A DNA stretch of 64,000 nt from Cohnella laeviribosi DSM 21336 (GCF_000378425.1 NZ_KB899817.1:1-64000); one strand, 5' to 3'. Counted from the stretch's first letter, positions 1-12,535 are shown. The notes: generated by a model from the sequence alone, not told the origin. Translations and numbers: made by a program.

Positions 1-76
1 AAGGTCCGCTCGACTTGCATGTATTAGGCACGCCGCCAGCGTTCGTCCTGAGCCAGGATCAAACTCTCCATAAAAG
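1..76 (-). rRNA. rrs: 16S ribosomal RNA, 5' end (partial)
   Basis: Read on the minus strand, positions 76 to 1 hold the conserved start of 16S rRNA, including the universal 27F priming site (AGAGTTTGATCCTGGCTCAG), then the conserved stretch ending in ACATGCAAGTCGAGCGGAC. Transcription runs leftwards out of the window, so only the first 75 or so bases are present. The leader and promoter lie at 77-281. The exact mature 5' end is estimated, not read. Confidence 0.97.
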
Positions 77-177
77 GTCCAACGGACCGGTTTATCGAAG
101 AGCCGTTTGGCTCCAATTCATTCTGGCTTGTCTCGCAAGAAAAACTCTTGCTTGACGGTGTTTTGAATTACGCTCGA

Positions 178-197
178 TGTTCAGTTTTCAAGGAGCA
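178..197 (-). promoter_or_regulatory. rrn leader boxA-like antitermination site
   Basis: On the minus strand this reads TGCTCCTTGAAAACTGAACA, the boxA-containing sequence usual in Bacillales rRNA leaders, where NusB/S10 antitermination factors bind. It lies between the rrn promoter at 253-281 and the 16S start near 76, the expected order. Confidence 0.7.
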
Positions 198-252
198 ATC
201 GCTTGGCCCGAAGGCCTTGTCGACGTCTTCTCACCAGAGCCGACATCAACCG

Positions 253-281
253 ATTATATCGGCTTCTCAAAAGAATGTCAA
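253..281 (-). promoter_or_regulatory. rrn operon sigma-A promoter
   Basis: Minus-strand TTGACA (281-276) and TATAAT (258-253) are perfect consensus hexamers with a 17-base spacer. It lies about 180 bases upstream of the 16S 5' end, as expected for a strong rRNA promoter. A weaker candidate (TTGCAA, then a TAAATT-like -10) lies farther upstream near 350-380 and could be a second rrn promoter. The stretch 300-480 otherwise shows no gene. Confidence 0.9.
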
Positions 282-419
282 CACTTTTTTTTCGAAGCCT
301 TAAACATGTTTGTTTCGCTTTGCCTTGTCCGCTCTTTCGAAGCGGCGAAAACTAATTTAGCACGAATCGTCCCCCGCTTGCAAGGTCCTTTTTTATCCAA
401 TCCAAATTTGCTTATTATC

Positions 420-448
420 TTGACTTATTAAATGCCGATGGGTTAAGT
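420..448 (+). promoter_or_regulatory. possible promoter of the DUF4395 gene
   Basis: TTGACT at 420-425 is followed after 17 bases by a poor -10 (TTAAGT, 443-448), about 45 bases before the start codon at 494. The -35 is good and the -10 weak, so this is only a candidate. Confidence 0.3.
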
Positions 449-493
449 TGGTTTTAACGGTTCCATTTTTATTCGTGAAATGGAGGTAGGCCT

Positions 494-907
494 ATGCGGG
501 AAATTCCGATGCCTTACGTTAAAGCCAATCAGGTCGGCATCGTTCTGTTCGTCGTTGTGTCCATCGCTTTGCAGACGCCTTGGCTGCTGGCCGTATTATG
601 GGCGATTCAAGTGGCCGGGCTGCTTACGCGAGGGCGCTTCAATTTGTTTGTACGGATCGCCAAGCCCTTCCTCCGGACGGAAGGGAAAGAAACGCAGGCG
701 GAAGTGCTGCAACGTTTTAACAATACGCTTGCGGTCATCTTCCTGACGCTGTCGCTCATCTCATTCGCGCTGGGCTGGACCGCGGCCGGCACCGTATTTG
801 CCGTTCTGCTGCTGGCTGCGGCGGGAGTCGCGCTGCTCGGATATTGCATCGGCTGCACGATGTACTATCAGTACAAGCGCATCACCCATAAGCTGAGACA
901 CGGCTGA
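494..907 (+). CDS. DUF4395 family membrane protein
   Basis: This 137-residue protein has four hydrophobic stretches (about residues 13-30, 31-45, 75-95 and 98-118) and a central basic loop. It resembles the DUF4395 family of small integral membrane proteins, whose biochemical role is not established. The start at 494 follows a GGAGG site at 482-486 with suitable spacing; an upstream start in another frame has no such support. The gene stands alone between the divergent rRNA operon and the convergent pcrBA-ligA operon and ends in a strong hairpin terminator. Its length and hydrophobic pattern fit the family, and I see no truncation. Confidence 0.8.
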   Translation: MREIPMPYVKANQVGIVLFVVVSIALQTPWLLAVLWAIQVAGLLTRGRFNLFVRIAKPFLRTEGKETQAEVLQRFNNTLAVIFLTLSLISFALGWTAAGTVFAVLLLAAAGVALLGYCIGCTMYYQYKRITHKLRHG

Positions 908-924
908 ATCGCCGAAGGGAAAAC

Positions 925-971
925 AAAGAACCGTCTCCTGGCAATCATCGCCTTGGAGACGGTTCTTTTTT
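925..971 (+). terminator. rho-independent terminator after the DUF4395 gene
   Basis: A 13-bp perfect stem (AAGAACCGTCTCC with GGAGACGGTTCTT) with a 16-base loop is followed by a T run. It lies between convergent genes and could also slow transcripts leaving ligA, which ends at 983 on the other strand. Confidence 0.85.
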
Positions 972-982
972 GGTTGCGGCGG

Positions 983-3121
<2,139 letters not shown>

Positions 3122-5530
3122 TTAGACCTTGGTAACCGGCGCGAACGCGGCCAGCAGCCGTTTGATGCCGACCGGCGCGGGAAAAGCGATTTGCAGCTCG
3201 GTATCCTTCCCCGAGCCCTTGACGGCGATGACCGTGCCGACGCCCCACTTGGCGTGCCGCACCTTGTCGCCGGCCGCCAGCGGCTCTCCCGCCGCCCCGC
3301 CGGGCTGCGGCGCGGCGCCGGCTCCCGGCGCGGTTCCCGCCGCGCCGAAACGTCCGGGCGCGCCCGCAGGCCGCGCGCCGAACGTGCCGCCCGCACCCGC
3401 CTGCGGGCGGCTGCCAAATCCTCCGGCGGGCGCGGAACCGGCCCCGCCGCCAAAGCGGGCGCCGCCGGGCCGCAAGCCGAAGCCGCCGGGCCGCAAGCCG
3501 AAGCCGCCGCCCGCGCCGTAGCGCCCGCCGAACGAGCCGGCCGTCTCCTTCAGCTCGTCGGGAATCTCCTCCAAAAACCGCGAGGGCGCGTTGCTGCTTG
3601 TACGGCCGTAAAGCATCCGCATCCGCGCGCAGGTCAGGTAAAGCTTTTTCTCCGCGCGCGTGATGCCGACGTACGCCAGCCGCCGCTCCTCCTCCAATTC
3701 TTCGTTGTCCATGAACGCCCGGCTTCCGGGGAACACGCCTTCCTCCATCCCGATGATGAACACGACCGGGAACTCCAGCCCTTTGGCGCTGTGCATCGTC
3801 ATCAGCACGACCGCGTCGTCGGCCGCTTCCGGATCGTCGTTCATCGAATCGATGTCGGCGATGAGCGCCAGATCGGTCAGAAAGGCGAGCAGCGATTTGT
3901 CGTCGTTGCGCTTCTCGAAATCCTGCGTAACCGACAGAAACTCGTCGATGTTTTCCAGCCGCGCTTTGGACTCGAGCGTATTTTCCCGCTGCAGTTCCAT
4001 CCGGTAACCGGTCATTTCCAGCACTTTTTCCGTCAGTTCCGTCACCGACAAATAATCCGCCATCGCGCTGAGGTTCGCGATCAGGTTGCGGAATTCGGAC
4101 AGCGCCGCTTTCGCCCGCGGCGTGATGTCGAGCTGGTACAGACCGTCGAGCAGCCCGTCCCCTTCGCTCAGCAGCCGGTACACCGAGACGCCCCTGCGTC
4201 CCGCTTCCTCCAGCACTTTCGCCATCGTCGTCTCGCCGATCGACCGCTTCGGCACATTGATGATCCGGGTCAGGCTGATGTCGTCGTCCGGATTGGAAAT
4301 CAGCCGCAAATACGCGAGAATGTCCTTGATTTCCTTCCGGTCGTAGAACTTGATGCCGCCGACGATCTGATACGGAATTTCCGATTTGATCAGCACTTCT
4401 TCGATGACGCGCGACATCGCGTTGGTGCGGTACAAAATCGCATGATCCCCGTAGCGCATGCCCTTCTCGCGGTTGCTGCGGATTTCCTGCGCGACGAAGT
4501 ACCCTTCATCGTGCTCCGAATCGGCCTGGTAGACGGTGATCTTGTCTCCGCCCTTTTTGTCGGTCCACAGATTTTTCGCCTTGCGGCCCTGATTGTGCTG
4601 AATGACGCCGTTGGCCGCGTCCAGAATGTTCGAGGTCGAGCGGTAATTTTGTTCCAGCAAAATCGTCTGCGCTTCCGGATAATCCTTTTCGAAGTTCAAA
4701 ATGTTCGTAATGTCCGCTCCGCGCCAGCGGTAAATCGACTGGTCGCTGTCGCCCACGACGCAAATGTTGTGGTGCTTGTCCGCCAGCATCCGGCACAGCA
4801 CGTACTGCGCGCGGTTCGTATCCTGGTATTCGTCCACGTGAATGTAGCGGAATTTGTTCTGATAAAAGTCCAGCACTTCCGGAACGTCCTTGAACAGTTG
4901 AATCGTCAACATGATCAAGTCGTCGAAATCCAGCGAGTTGTTCGCCTTCAGCCGCTTTTGATATTCGCTGTATATCTTCGCGACGATCGTCTGAAAATAA
5001 TCCCCGACCCGCGATTCGTACTGCTGCGGAGCGATCAGCTCGTTTTTGGCCGAACTGATGACCGCCTGCACCGCCTTCGGATCGAACTTCTTCGTGTCGA
5101 TATTTTGCTCCTTCATGATGCCGCGTATGACGGACAGCTGGTCGCCCGAATCCAAAATGCTGAAGTTGGAGCCGTAGCCGATCCGCTCGATATCTTTGCG
5201 CAAAATCCGCACGCACATCGAGTGGAACGTGCTGACCCAGATGTCGCGGCCTTCCGGTCCGACCAGCTTGGATACCCGTTCCTGCATTTCGCGGGCGGCT
5301 TTGTTGGTGAAGGTGATCGCCAGGATGCTCCAGGGCGCCGCCAGCCGCTTGGCGATCAGGTAGGCGATGCGGTGCGTGAGCACCCTCGTCTTGCCGCTGC
5401 CTGCGCCGGCCATGACGAGCAGCGGGCCGCTGGTCGCCAGAACGGCTTCCCGCTGCTTCGCGTTGAGGCGCTGGATCGCCTCGTCTATATTTACCGACTC
5501 CATTTCGGGTTGTACCGGTTCAAAAAACAT
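3122..5530 (-). CDS. pcrA: ATP-dependent DNA helicase PcrA (UvrD/Rep family)
   Basis: This 802-residue superfamily-1 3'-5' helicase acts in repair, RecA removal and resolution of transcription-replication conflicts. It shows the Walker A motif GAGSGKTR (residues 42-49), the Walker B-type DEYQDTN near residue 230, QNYRS, and [11 protein letters not shown] in the last third. The start at 5530 has AAAGGAG 7 bases upstream and overlaps the end of pcrB by 11 bp. Unusually, between the helicase core and the C-terminal [12 protein letters not shown] domain lies a linker of about 75 residues rich in Gly, Ala, Pro and Arg, containing a 7-residue tandem repeat (GFGLRPG). PcrA linkers are normally shorter and less biased. 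Confidence 0.97.
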   Translation of the reverse strand: MFFEPVQPEMESVNIDEAIQRLNAKQREAVLATSGPLLVMAGAGSGKTRVLTHRIAYLIAKRLAAPWSILAITFTNKAAREMQERVSKLVGPEGRDIWVSTFHSMCVRILRKDIERIGYGSNFSILDSGDQLSVIRGIMKEQNIDTKKFDPKAVQAVISSAKNELIAPQQYESRVGDYFQTIVAKIYSEYQKRLKANNSLDFDDLIMLTIQLFKDVPEVLDFYQNKFRYIHVDEYQDTNRAQYVLCRMLADKHHNICVVGDSDQSIYRWRGADITNILNFEKDYPEAQTILLEQNYRSTSNILDAANGVIQHNQGRKAKNLWTDKKGGDKITVYQADSEHDEGYFVAQEIRSNREKGMRYGDHAILYRTNAMSRVIEEVLIKSEIPYQIVGGIKFYDRKEIKDILAYLRLISNPDDDISLTRIINVPKRSIGETTMAKVLEEAGRRGVSVYRLLSEGDGLLDGLYQLDITPRAKAALSEFRNLIANLSAMADYLSVTELTEKVLEMTGYRMELQRENTLESKARLENIDEFLSVTQDFEKRNDDKSLLAFLTDLALIADIDSMNDDPEAADDAVVLMTMHSAKGLEFPVVFIIGMEEGVFPGSRAFMDNEELEEERRLAYVGITRAEKKLYLTCARMRMLYGRTSSNAPSRFLEEIPDELKETAGSFGGRYGAGGGFGLRPGGFGLRPGGARFGGGAGSAPAGGFGSRPQAGAGGTFGARPAGAPGRFGAAGTAPGAGAAPQPGGAAGEPLAAGDKVRHAKWGVGTVIAVKGSGKDTELQIAFPAPVGIKRLLAAFAPVTKV

Positions 5531-6239
5531 GGTCTTGCTCCTTTGCGCTGTTAATCACGGCTTCGACCGTGGAAAGTGCCGCCTCCAGATCGTCGTAGAC
5601 GACATTGCCGACAACGACCGTATGCGCCGAAAGCGCCGCCTGCCTCGCCTGCTCTGCGGTGCGGATGCCGCCGCCGTAAAACAGCCGGGCCTGCGTCAGC
5701 TCGCTGCGCACCCGGCGGACCGCCGCCATGTCCCCGAACGTTCCGCTATATTCCAGATACAGCACCGGCGCCCGCCACAGCCTGTCCGCCACCTGGCTGT
5801 AAGCTGCAATCTCGTCCGCGGTCAGATCGGTTTTCGCTTCCGTCAATCGGGCGACCGTCGAATCGGGGTTGAGCACGATGTACGCCTCGCCCGCCACTTG
5901 CTCCCACGGCAGCAGCCGCCCATAATCGCGAAGCGCCTCCGCCTGCCGGCCGGCAATCCAGCCTCCCTGTTCCGTATTCAGCACCATCGGGATGAAATAG
6001 CCGTCAAAGCCGGGAACGCCGCACTCCGCACTCGATAGTTCAAGCGCGCAGGGCGTCTCGAAACGGCGAATGCGCGACAGCAACTCTACCGTATTGTCAA
6101 ACGTAACGCCGCTCGACCCGCCGACGAGGATCGCGTCCGTGCCGGAGAGGCACACCGCCGCCAGCCGGTCGTCGTCGATCGGCCGGTCGGGATCGAGCTT
6201 GAACACATGACGCCAATTGCCGTAAAAAGGGGAACTCAT
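5520..6239 (-). CDS. pcrB: PcrB-type heptaprenylglyceryl phosphate synthase
   Basis: The 239-residue TIM-barrel enzyme joins a polyprenyl diphosphate to sn-glycerol-1-phosphate, making an archaeal-type ether lipid precursor in Firmicutes. Family signatures are [12 protein letters not shown] near residue 38, YIVLNPDS near 120, YLEYSG near 160 and the phosphate-binding FYGGGIRT near 187. The ATG at 6239 follows GGAGG by 5 bases. It heads the pcrB-pcrA-ligA operon: a consensus-like promoter lies just upstream, and pcrB and pcrA overlap by 11 bp, suggesting translational coupling. Confidence 0.95.
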   Translation of the reverse strand: MSSPFYGNWRHVFKLDPDRPIDDDRLAAVCLSGTDAILVGGSSGVTFDNTVELLSRIRRFETPCALELSSAECGVPGFDGYFIPMVLNTEQGGWIAGRQAEALRDYGRLLPWEQVAGEAYIVLNPDSTVARLTEAKTDLTADEIAAYSQVADRLWRAPVLYLEYSGTFGDMAAVRRVRSELTQARLFYGGGIRTAEQARQAALSAHTVVVGNVVYDDLEAALSTVEAVINSAKEQDHVF

Positions 6240-6266
6240 GCCATCCTCCGTCGGTCGTTTACCCCT

Positions 6267-6295
6267 AGTCTATGCGTTGCCAAAGAGCGTGTCAA
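6267..6295 (-). promoter_or_regulatory. promoter of pcrB-pcrA-ligA
   Basis: Minus-strand TTGACA (6295-6290) and TAGACT (6272-6267) are separated by 17 bases and lie about 28 bases before the pcrB start codon. The -35 is perfect and the -10 has 4 of 6 consensus bases. Confidence 0.75.
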
Positions 6296-6473
6296 TTTGC
6301 ATTCGCTCTCGTTCGGCTCCCGCTTGTCTGCTTCGTTCCGCTTCCGCATGACGTTGCCGCCCGTTTACGTTTGCAGGTCGTTTGAAAAAACCATAATATT
6401 TCATTCTATCCAATTTACTAAATGTCGCCATTATGTGTGGTACACTTGCTGTACAACGCCCGGTAATTCAATG

Positions 6474-6511
6474 AAAAATCGACAAAACCCCGATTCAGGG
6501 CTTTGCCGATT
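6474..6511 (-). terminator. terminator of the xylonate/xylosidase operon
   Basis: On the minus strand a 14-bp stem with two G-U pairs (AATCGGCAAAGCCC with GGGTTTTGTCGATT) is followed by TTTTT. It sits 10 bases after the stop of the GH43 gene, the last gene of the operon. Confidence 0.85.
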
Positions 6512-6520
6512 TTGCTCGGT

Positions 6521-8101
6521 CTATTCCGTTTCTCTGTACACAAAATAATCGAAATCCGCGTGCTTTTTCGTGCCGCCGAGGTCCTGCGCGCACATCCCGA
6601 CGAACGTGCCCGTAAACCGGATGTACTGCGGATCTTCGTCGCAAAGATGGGTAATGTCGACCGGTCCGCCGACCGCCGTCCAGGGTCCGCCGGCTTCGCC
6701 TTCGCCGTAATAGAACCGGACGGTATCGCGGTCAATCGCCGCCTTGAGCCGGAAGCGTTTCCCCTGCAAGCGGATGTCCCGATCCAGCAACTCGTCGTAG
6801 ACGCCGTGCTTGGACCGGATGATGCCGAGGCCCGCGCCTCCTTCTTCGTGATGCGTCAGGCGCAAATAAACGTAGTCTTTCGTGTCGTAATAGAGAATCA
6901 GGCCCGCCATTTGCTGAAAATGCTCCGGTTCGAATTCGAGACACGTCTCCGCTTCGCACCGGAAGGCTTGCTGTCTGCGGGCGACGAGGCTTTGCCGGTG
7001 CAGCGAGCTCATCGATTCCATGCCCCGCAGCCTCAGGTAGCCGGGACGCTCCGTAAGGCTTAACCAGGATGGGTCCGCCGGAATCCGCAGCGTATTCCAA
7101 TGCGGGCTTAGCTTCGGCTCGTCAAAGTCGTCCCGTTCCGGCTCCTTCCCGAACGGATGCGGCGGAAGGTCCGGCGCCGGAACGTAAAGCTGCGGATGCC
7201 GCGTTCCGCCGGCAAGGCGCAGCCAGCCGTCCTCGGTCCATTCGCAGCGCTGAATCGCCGTTTCCCGGCCGAGGGTGCAGAACCTGTCTTTGACGGGCCG
7301 CCCGCACAGATGAACCATGTACCATTCTCCGGTCTGCGTCTCCACCAGGCTGGCGTGACCCGCTTTTTGCAGCGCCAGATCCGGCCTGCCCGCCGAGGTC
7401 AGGATCGGATTGTGCGGATCGGCCTCGTACGGCCCTTCGATGCTCCGGGAGCGGGCCATCGTCGCCGCATGCCCGTACTGGGTTCCGCCTTCCGCCGTGA
7501 GCAGGTAGTAGTAGCCGTTTCGTTTGTACAGATGAGGGCCTTCCGTCAGCTTCAGTTCCGTTCCTTCGAAAATACGGACGACCGGACCGACCAGCTTCCG
7601 CTGCTCAGCGGAGTACTCCTGAAGAACGATGCCGGCGAATTTGTTGCGCCCTTTGCGGAAGTCCCACAGCATGTTGACCAGCCATTTGCGTCCGTCGTCG
7701 TCGTGGAACAGCGAAGGATCGAAGCCGCTGCTGTTCAGGTACACCGGTTCGGACCAAGGCCCTTCAATATCGGTCGCCGTCACCAAATAGTTATGGGTGT
7801 CCTTGAACGCGCCGATCCGGCTTTTGACATCGGTATAGACCAGGTAGAAGGTTCCGTTGTCATAGCTTAAACAAGGCGCCCAAACGCCGCCCGAATCGAT
7901 GTTGCCCTGCATATCGAGCTGCGATTTCCGCGTCAGGACATGCCCCGCCAGCCGCCAATGGACCAGGTCTTTGGAATGGTGGATCTGCACGCCCGGAAAC
8001 CATTCGAAGGTGGACGTGGCGATGTAATAATCATCTCCCGCCCGGCAGATGGAAGGGTCCGGATTAAAACCGCGCAGAATCGGATTCGTGATCGTGTTCA
8101 T
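6521..8101 (-). CDS. xynB: beta-xylosidase, glycoside hydrolase family 43
   Basis: The 526-residue enzyme matches GH43 beta-xylosidases of the XynB type, which release D-xylose from xylo-oligosaccharides. The N-terminal five-bladed propeller carries the three expected acidic residues: D15 (in NPDPSI), D128 (in GFDPSLF) and E187 (in LTEGPHL). The C-terminal 200 residues fit the concanavalin-like domain usual in this subfamily. There is no signal peptide, so it should act inside the cell on imported oligomers. GGAGG lies 8 bases before the ATG. It is the last gene of the operon, 28 bases after the xylonate dehydratase gene, which suggests the pathway sugar is D-xylose. Confidence 0.92.
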   Translation of the reverse strand: MNTITNPILRGFNPDPSICRAGDDYYIATSTFEWFPGVQIHHSKDLVHWRLAGHVLTRKSQLDMQGNIDSGGVWAPCLSYDNGTFYLVYTDVKSRIGAFKDTHNYLVTATDIEGPWSEPVYLNSSGFDPSLFHDDDGRKWLVNMLWDFRKGRNKFAGIVLQEYSAEQRKLVGPVVRIFEGTELKLTEGPHLYKRNGYYYLLTAEGGTQYGHAATMARSRSIEGPYEADPHNPILTSAGRPDLALQKAGHASLVETQTGEWYMVHLCGRPVKDRFCTLGRETAIQRCEWTEDGWLRLAGGTRHPQLYVPAPDLPPHPFGKEPERDDFDEPKLSPHWNTLRIPADPSWLSLTERPGYLRLRGMESMSSLHRQSLVARRQQAFRCEAETCLEFEPEHFQQMAGLILYYDTKDYVYLRLTHHEEGGAGLGIIRSKHGVYDELLDRDIRLQGKRFRLKAAIDRDTVRFYYGEGEAGGPWTAVGGPVDITHLCDEDPQYIRFTGTFVGMCAQDLGGTKKHADFDYFVYRETE

Positions 8102-8129
8102 AGAAACAACCTCCGTGACAAAGGGGCCT

Positions 8130-10106
8130 TCAAGTCAGGCCCAGCGCTTTTTTCCCCGCTTCGAGGACCGTGACGATCCGCTCCACGTCATAAACGTTGC
8201 CTTTCCACGTCCCGCCGCTGACGGCCTGAAGGGCGGCCCAAAGCTTCGTGTCGTCCGGCAGATCGGGGTCCGGCGCCAGGCCGGGGTGGAAGGGGCGCGC
8301 GGCCAGAACCGCCGCTCCCTCCTCTGGAGAAAGCGCTTCCTCTCCTTCGCCTACGAAATTCACCGTGCCCTCCAGCTTGTGGCGGTCGATGACAATCTCG
8401 ATCATATCGCCGTCTCTCAGCTTGCCGATGGGACCGCCGGCCAACGCTTCCGGGCCGACATGGCCGATGCAGGCGCCGGTGGAAACGCCGGAGAACCGGG
8501 CATCGGTAATGAGCGACACGTATTTGCCGAACGACAGATGCTTCAGCGCCGACGTCAGTTGATACGTCTCCTCCATCCCCGTTCCGGAAGGCCCGCGGCC
8601 GATCAGCACCATGATGTCTCCCGCCCGAATGCCGCCGTTCTTGATCGCCGCGATCGCCTCCCGCTCCGTGGTGAACACTTTGGCTTTGCCTTTGTGGCGA
8701 AAGACGCCGTCCTCGTCCAGCACGGAAGGATCGATCGACGTCGATTTGATGACGGCCCCTTCCGGCGCCAGATTGCCGGTCGGGAACGTCACCGTGGACG
8801 TGATGCCCATTTGCCTGGCCCGGTCCGGGTCCATAATGACGCTGTCCGGATCGACGCCGTCCGCTTCCTGCAACCGCTTTCGAAACATTCGGCGGCGTTC
8901 CGACGATTCCCACCAATCGAGCACGGCGCCCAGCGTTTCGCCCGTGGCCGTCAACACCGATTCGTCCAGCACGCCCAGACGCCGCAGATGCAGCATCACT
9001 TCCGGCACCCCGCCGGCCAGAAACACCCGTACGGTCGGATGATAAATCGGACCGTTCGGGAGCACGCTGACCAGACGCGGCACATCGCGGTTGATGCGGA
9101 TCCAGTCCTGGACCGTCGGCACCGCAAGTCCCGCCGCATGCGCAATGGCCGGAATGTGCAACAGCAAATTCGTCGAACCGCCGAACGCGGCATGAACCGC
9201 CATGGCGTTGCGGATCGCCGCATCCGTCAGCACGTCCCGCATTCGGATGCCTTGCGCCTCCAGGCGCATGACGGCGCGCGCCGACTGCCGGCCCAGTTCC
9301 TCCCACACCGGCTGTCCGGAAGGCGCGAGCGCGGAATGCGGGACCGAAAGGCCCAGCGCTTCGGCCACGACCTGGGAAGTGCCCGCCGTCCCCAGAAACT
9401 GGCACCCCCCGCCGGGGGTGGCGCAGGCGCGGCAGCCGAGATCCGCCGCTTCGTCGAGGGACAATTCCCCGTTCGCGTATCGGGCGCCGATCGTCTGAAT
9501 CTTCCCGGCGTCTTCCCCGGCCGTCGGCGGCAGCGTCACCCCGCCCGGCACGATGACGCCGGGCAGGTCGCGCATGCCCGCAAGCGCGAGCATCATCGCG
9601 GGAAGTCCCTTGTCGCAGGTGGCGACGCCGATTACGCCTTTGCGCGTGGGCAGCGAGCGGATCAGCCGGCGCAGGACGACCGCCGCGTCGTTGCGGTACG
9701 GCAGCGAATCGAACATGCCGGCCGTGCCTTGCGAGCGTCCGTCGCACGGGTCGCTGACATAGCCGGCGAACGGCACGCCGCCCTGCGCGGCGATCTCGGC
9801 GGCGGCCGCCTTCATCAACAGGCCCACTTCCCAATGGCCCGTATGGTAGCCCAGGGCGACGGGCGTGCCGTCGTCCGCCCGGATTCCTCCCTGCGTGCCC
9901 AACAGCAAAAACTGCTTTCCGGTCAGGCGGCTCGGCTTCCATCCCATTCCCACGTTCTGGGTCATGCCGAACAGATCGCCGCTCGGGGCATGGCGCAGCA
10001 GTTCGTCCGTAAGGGGCAGCTTCCCTTCCGGCCCCGCAGCGTGCGTGACCACCCGGTAAAGGCCGGGGGAAGCGTCGCCCATGATTTGCTCAATCGGTTC
10101 GCGCAT
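8130..10106 (-). CDS. yjhG: D-xylonate dehydratase, YjhG/YagF type (IlvD/Edd family)
   Basis: The 658-residue protein follows E. coli YjhG closely over its whole length as I remember that sequence ([38 protein letters not shown]-like, [43 protein letters not shown]-like end). YjhG converts D-xylonate to 2-keto-3-deoxy-D-xylonate with an Fe-S cluster; the family cysteines in SDPCDGR, ATCDKG and GGGCQFLG are present. AGGAGG lies 5 bases before the ATG, and 12 bases separate it from the preceding aldehyde dehydrogenase gene. Related IlvD-family sugar-acid dehydratases can act on other pentonates, so the substrate is inferred from family and from the neighbouring beta-xylosidase. Confidence 0.9.
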   Translation of the reverse strand: MREPIEQIMGDASPGLYRVVTHAAGPEGKLPLTDELLRHAPSGDLFGMTQNVGMGWKPSRLTGKQFLLLGTQGGIRADDGTPVALGYHTGHWEVGLLMKAAAAEIAAQGGVPFAGYVSDPCDGRSQGTAGMFDSLPYRNDAAVVLRRLIRSLPTRKGVIGVATCDKGLPAMMLALAGMRDLPGVIVPGGVTLPPTAGEDAGKIQTIGARYANGELSLDEAADLGCRACATPGGGCQFLGTAGTSQVVAEALGLSVPHSALAPSGQPVWEELGRQSARAVMRLEAQGIRMRDVLTDAAIRNAMAVHAAFGGSTNLLLHIPAIAHAAGLAVPTVQDWIRINRDVPRLVSVLPNGPIYHPTVRVFLAGGVPEVMLHLRRLGVLDESVLTATGETLGAVLDWWESSERRRMFRKRLQEADGVDPDSVIMDPDRARQMGITSTVTFPTGNLAPEGAVIKSTSIDPSVLDEDGVFRHKGKAKVFTTEREAIAAIKNGGIRAGDIMVLIGRGPSGTGMEETYQLTSALKHLSFGKYVSLITDARFSGVSTGACIGHVGPEALAGGPIGKLRDGDMIEIVIDRHKLEGTVNFVGEGEEALSPEEGAAVLAARPFHPGLAPDPDLPDDTKLWAALQAVSGGTWKGNVYDVERIVTVLEAGKKALGLT

Positions 10107-10118
10107 AGCCGCCTCCTG

Positions 10119-11585
10119 TTACGCCTTGACGAAAACGGTCTTCACCGCAGTGAAAAACTCGATCGCCGCCTGGCCTTGTTCCCGGGAATGCGAGCTGGAC
10201 TGCTTCATGCCGCCGAACGGCGCCTGCAGCTCTACGCCCGCCGTCTCCGCATTCACCCGGACGAGGCCGGCATCCGTCTCCCGGATGAAAGCGAGCATGG
10301 AAGCGATGTCCTTCGTGAAGATGGACGCGCTTAGACCGTATTCGCTGTCGTTGGCCAATTCGATGGCTTCCTCCAGCGAATCGACCGGAATGAGCGCCAG
10401 CACCGGGCCGAAAATTTCCTCTCTGGCGATGGTCATCTCCTTCGTGACGTCCTCAAACACCGTCGGCTGCACAAAGTAGCCTTCCGCCAGGGCGGGATCG
10501 GCCGGCTTGCCTCCGCCGGCGAGCAGCCGCGCGCCTTCCGCAAGCCCTTTCTCGATATAGCCGAGGACGGTTTTCTGCTGCTTTTCGCTTACGCAAGGTC
10601 CCATCCACACGCCCGCTTCCATGCCGTCGCCGACTTTGATGGCCGACACTTTGTCCAGCAGCTTGGCTTTAAAGGCGTCGTACACTTCCCGCATAACCAT
10701 GACGCGGCTGGTCGCCGTACATTTTTGCCCGGTCGATCGCAGACCTCCGCTGACGGTCGCCTCGACCGCCTGATCCAAATCCGCATCCGCCGCGATGATA
10801 ATCGGATTTTTGCCGCCCATCTCCAGTTGGTATTTGGCTCCCCGCGTCAGGGCAATCTGGCCGATTTGCTTGCCGGTCCGATTCGATCCGGTAAACGTAA
10901 TGCCGCTCACGTCCGGATGCTCCGCAAGGGCCTGCCCGACGACGGAACCGTAACCGCCGACCAGATTCAGCACGCCCGCCGGCAGCCCCGCTTCTTCGAA
11001 GCATTCGACGACTTTGGCCGCGGTGACGGAGGCTTCCTCGGACGGCTTCAGCACGACCGTGTTTCCGTAGACGAGAGCCGGGGCCGTCTTCCAGATCGGA
11101 ATCGCGACCGGAAAATTCCACGGGGAAATGATGCCGACGACGCCGAGCGGAACCCGGGTGGTAAACATCAGCGCATCGCGGTCGGTGGAGGGGATCACCT
11201 CGCCGATCTTCCGCATGCCTTCGCCGGCGTAATACCGCAAAATCGCGACGCCGCGCAGCGTCTCTCCCTTGGCCTCCGGAAGCGTTTTGCCCATCTCCCG
11301 GGTCATCGTCTCCGCCACTTCATCCGCGCGCCTTTCCAAAATGGCGGCCGCTTTGAACAACAGATCCCCGCGCTCGGCACCGGACAGCTTCCGCCAGGAA
11401 CGGAAAGCCGCTTTGGCTGCGGCAACGGCGCGGTCAAGGTCTTCCCGGGACGATTCCTGGACGTATCCGACAATCTCTTTCGGATTCGCCGGATTGAGGC
11501 TGGGAATGGTCCTGCCGGTCGAAGCCGCCGTCCATTCCCCGTTCATGTAGTTCAAGTAAACTTGCCCAGCTGCATAAGCACACAT
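10119..11585 (-). CDS. 2-oxoglutarate semialdehyde (2,5-dioxovalerate) dehydrogenase
   Basis: The 488-residue aldehyde dehydrogenase carries the catalytic cysteine C289 (GQKCTATSR), the general base E255 (LEMGGKN) and the NAD(P)-binding [11 protein letters not shown] segment. Length and sequence fit the ketoglutarate-semialdehyde group that includes B. subtilis YcbD. In the Weimberg route this enzyme makes 2-oxoglutarate, the last step before the TCA cycle. AAAGGAG lies 8 bases before the ATG at 11585; an upstream in-frame start at 11627 has no comparable site. It lies between the FAH-family dehydratase and xylonate dehydratase genes, which act just before it in the pathway. Confidence 0.88.
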   Translation of the reverse strand: MCAYAAGQVYLNYMNGEWTAASTGRTIPSLNPANPKEIVGYVQESSREDLDRAVAAAKAAFRSWRKLSGAERGDLLFKAAAILERRADEVAETMTREMGKTLPEAKGETLRGVAILRYYAGEGMRKIGEVIPSTDRDALMFTTRVPLGVVGIISPWNFPVAIPIWKTAPALVYGNTVVLKPSEEASVTAAKVVECFEEAGLPAGVLNLVGGYGSVVGQALAEHPDVSGITFTGSNRTGKQIGQIALTRGAKYQLEMGGKNPIIIAADADLDQAVEATVSGGLRSTGQKCTATSRVMVMREVYDAFKAKLLDKVSAIKVGDGMEAGVWMGPCVSEKQQKTVLGYIEKGLAEGARLLAGGGKPADPALAEGYFVQPTVFEDVTKEMTIAREEIFGPVLALIPVDSLEEAIELANDSEYGLSASIFTKDIASMLAFIRETDAGLVRVNAETAGVELQAPFGGMKQSSSHSREQGQAAIEFFTAVKTVFVKA

Positions 11586-11631
11586 GCGCCATTCTCCTTT
11601 CCCATGCCTTGTACGGGCTCCGTCCAAGCGC

Positions 11632-12528
11632 TCATTCTGCGCTTGCGACAGGGTTAATCAGCTTGCCGATGCCGTCGATTTCGATTTCGATCCGGTCTCC
11701 GCCGGCCAGCGTGAAATCGTTGGGCGGAACGATGCACGTACCGGTCAGCAGCACCGTGCCGTCCAGCACGACGTTGTCCCGTACCAGATACGCGACCAGT
11801 TCATCCAGCTTCCGCTTTAGTTGCTTCGTGCTGGCCGTCCCTTCGAACACCTGCTTCCCGCCGCGGTAAATGCGGCAGGCAATGCCCAGATCGTACGGGT
11901 CCGGCACCGTTTCGGCCAGCCGGATCGCCGGCCCGAGAGCGCAGGATTGCCTCCACACTTTGGCTTGAGGCAGATACAGCGGGTTGTCGCCTTCGATATC
12001 CCGGCAGCTCATGTCGTTGCCGATCGTATACCCCACGATCCGGCCCCGGCCGTCCAGCACGAGCCCAAGCTCCGGTTCCGGGACCTGCCAGCTCGAATCG
12101 CTGCGCAGCCGGACCTCGCCGCCCGGACCGACGGTGCGGGCCGGCGTCGATTTCAGGAACAGCTCCGGACGCTCGGCATCGTAAACCTTGTCGTAAAAAG
12201 TGGAGGCGTCCATCTTGCCGCCGGTCGCTTCATAATTTCGCGCGTCGCGGCTTCGCTCGTAGGTGACTCCGGCGGCCCAGACTTCCGGCGCGTCAACGGG
12301 CGCCAGCAGCGGCAATGCCGTCCATTCGGCGGCAATCGGTTCGGCCCCGGCGACGATCTCTTGAACCAACGCCAGCGGAGAGGCGCCCCTTTCGTCCGCC
12401 GCTTTAACCAGCGACATGAAATCGCCGTACGGAAGTTCGTACCCCTTGCCCTCGTCGGTTACGGCGGCCAGCCGCGGCCCGGTGTCCGGAGCGGCAAATC
12501 GGATTATGTTCACGAGAACATGCACCAC
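11632..12528 (-). CDS. FAH-family hydro-lyase, probable 2-keto-3-deoxy-xylonate dehydratase (XylX-like)
   Basis: The 298-residue protein belongs to the fumarylacetoacetate hydrolase superfamily. The acidic metal ligands appear in VPEPELGLV and in [14 protein letters not shown], followed by the family segment with [12 protein letters not shown]. In oxidative pentose routes, such proteins remove water from 2-keto-3-deoxy-pentonate to give 2-oxoglutarate semialdehyde, the substrate of the next gene in this operon. It is the first gene after the 17-bp palindrome at 12536-12552. The start is uncertain: GTG at 12528 has little ribosome site, while GTG at 12513 has GGGTGG about 11 bases upstream and may be the true start. 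XylX-type activity is inferred from context. Confidence 0.82.
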   Translation of the reverse strand: MVHVLVNIIRFAAPDTGPRLAAVTDEGKGYELPYGDFMSLVKAADERGASPLALVQEIVAGAEPIAAEWTALPLLAPVDAPEVWAAGVTYERSRDARNYEATGGKMDASTFYDKVYDAERPELFLKSTPARTVGPGGEVRLRSDSSWQVPEPELGLVLDGRGRIVGYTIGNDMSCRDIEGDNPLYLPQAKVWRQSCALGPAIRLAETVPDPYDLGIACRIYRGGKQVFEGTASTKQLKRKLDELVAYLVRDNVVLDGTVLLTGTCIVPPNDFTLAGGDRIEIEIDGIGKLINPVASAE

Positions 12529-12535
12529 CCAATTT

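Noticed and set aside
177-431. Short open frame in the rRNA leader
   Set aside because: It covers the boxA and the consensus rrn promoter of the opposite strand and has no ribosome binding site.
3191-5554. 787-codon open frame antisense to pcrA
   Set aside because: Same reasons: it mirrors a conserved helicase gene and shows no domain of its own.
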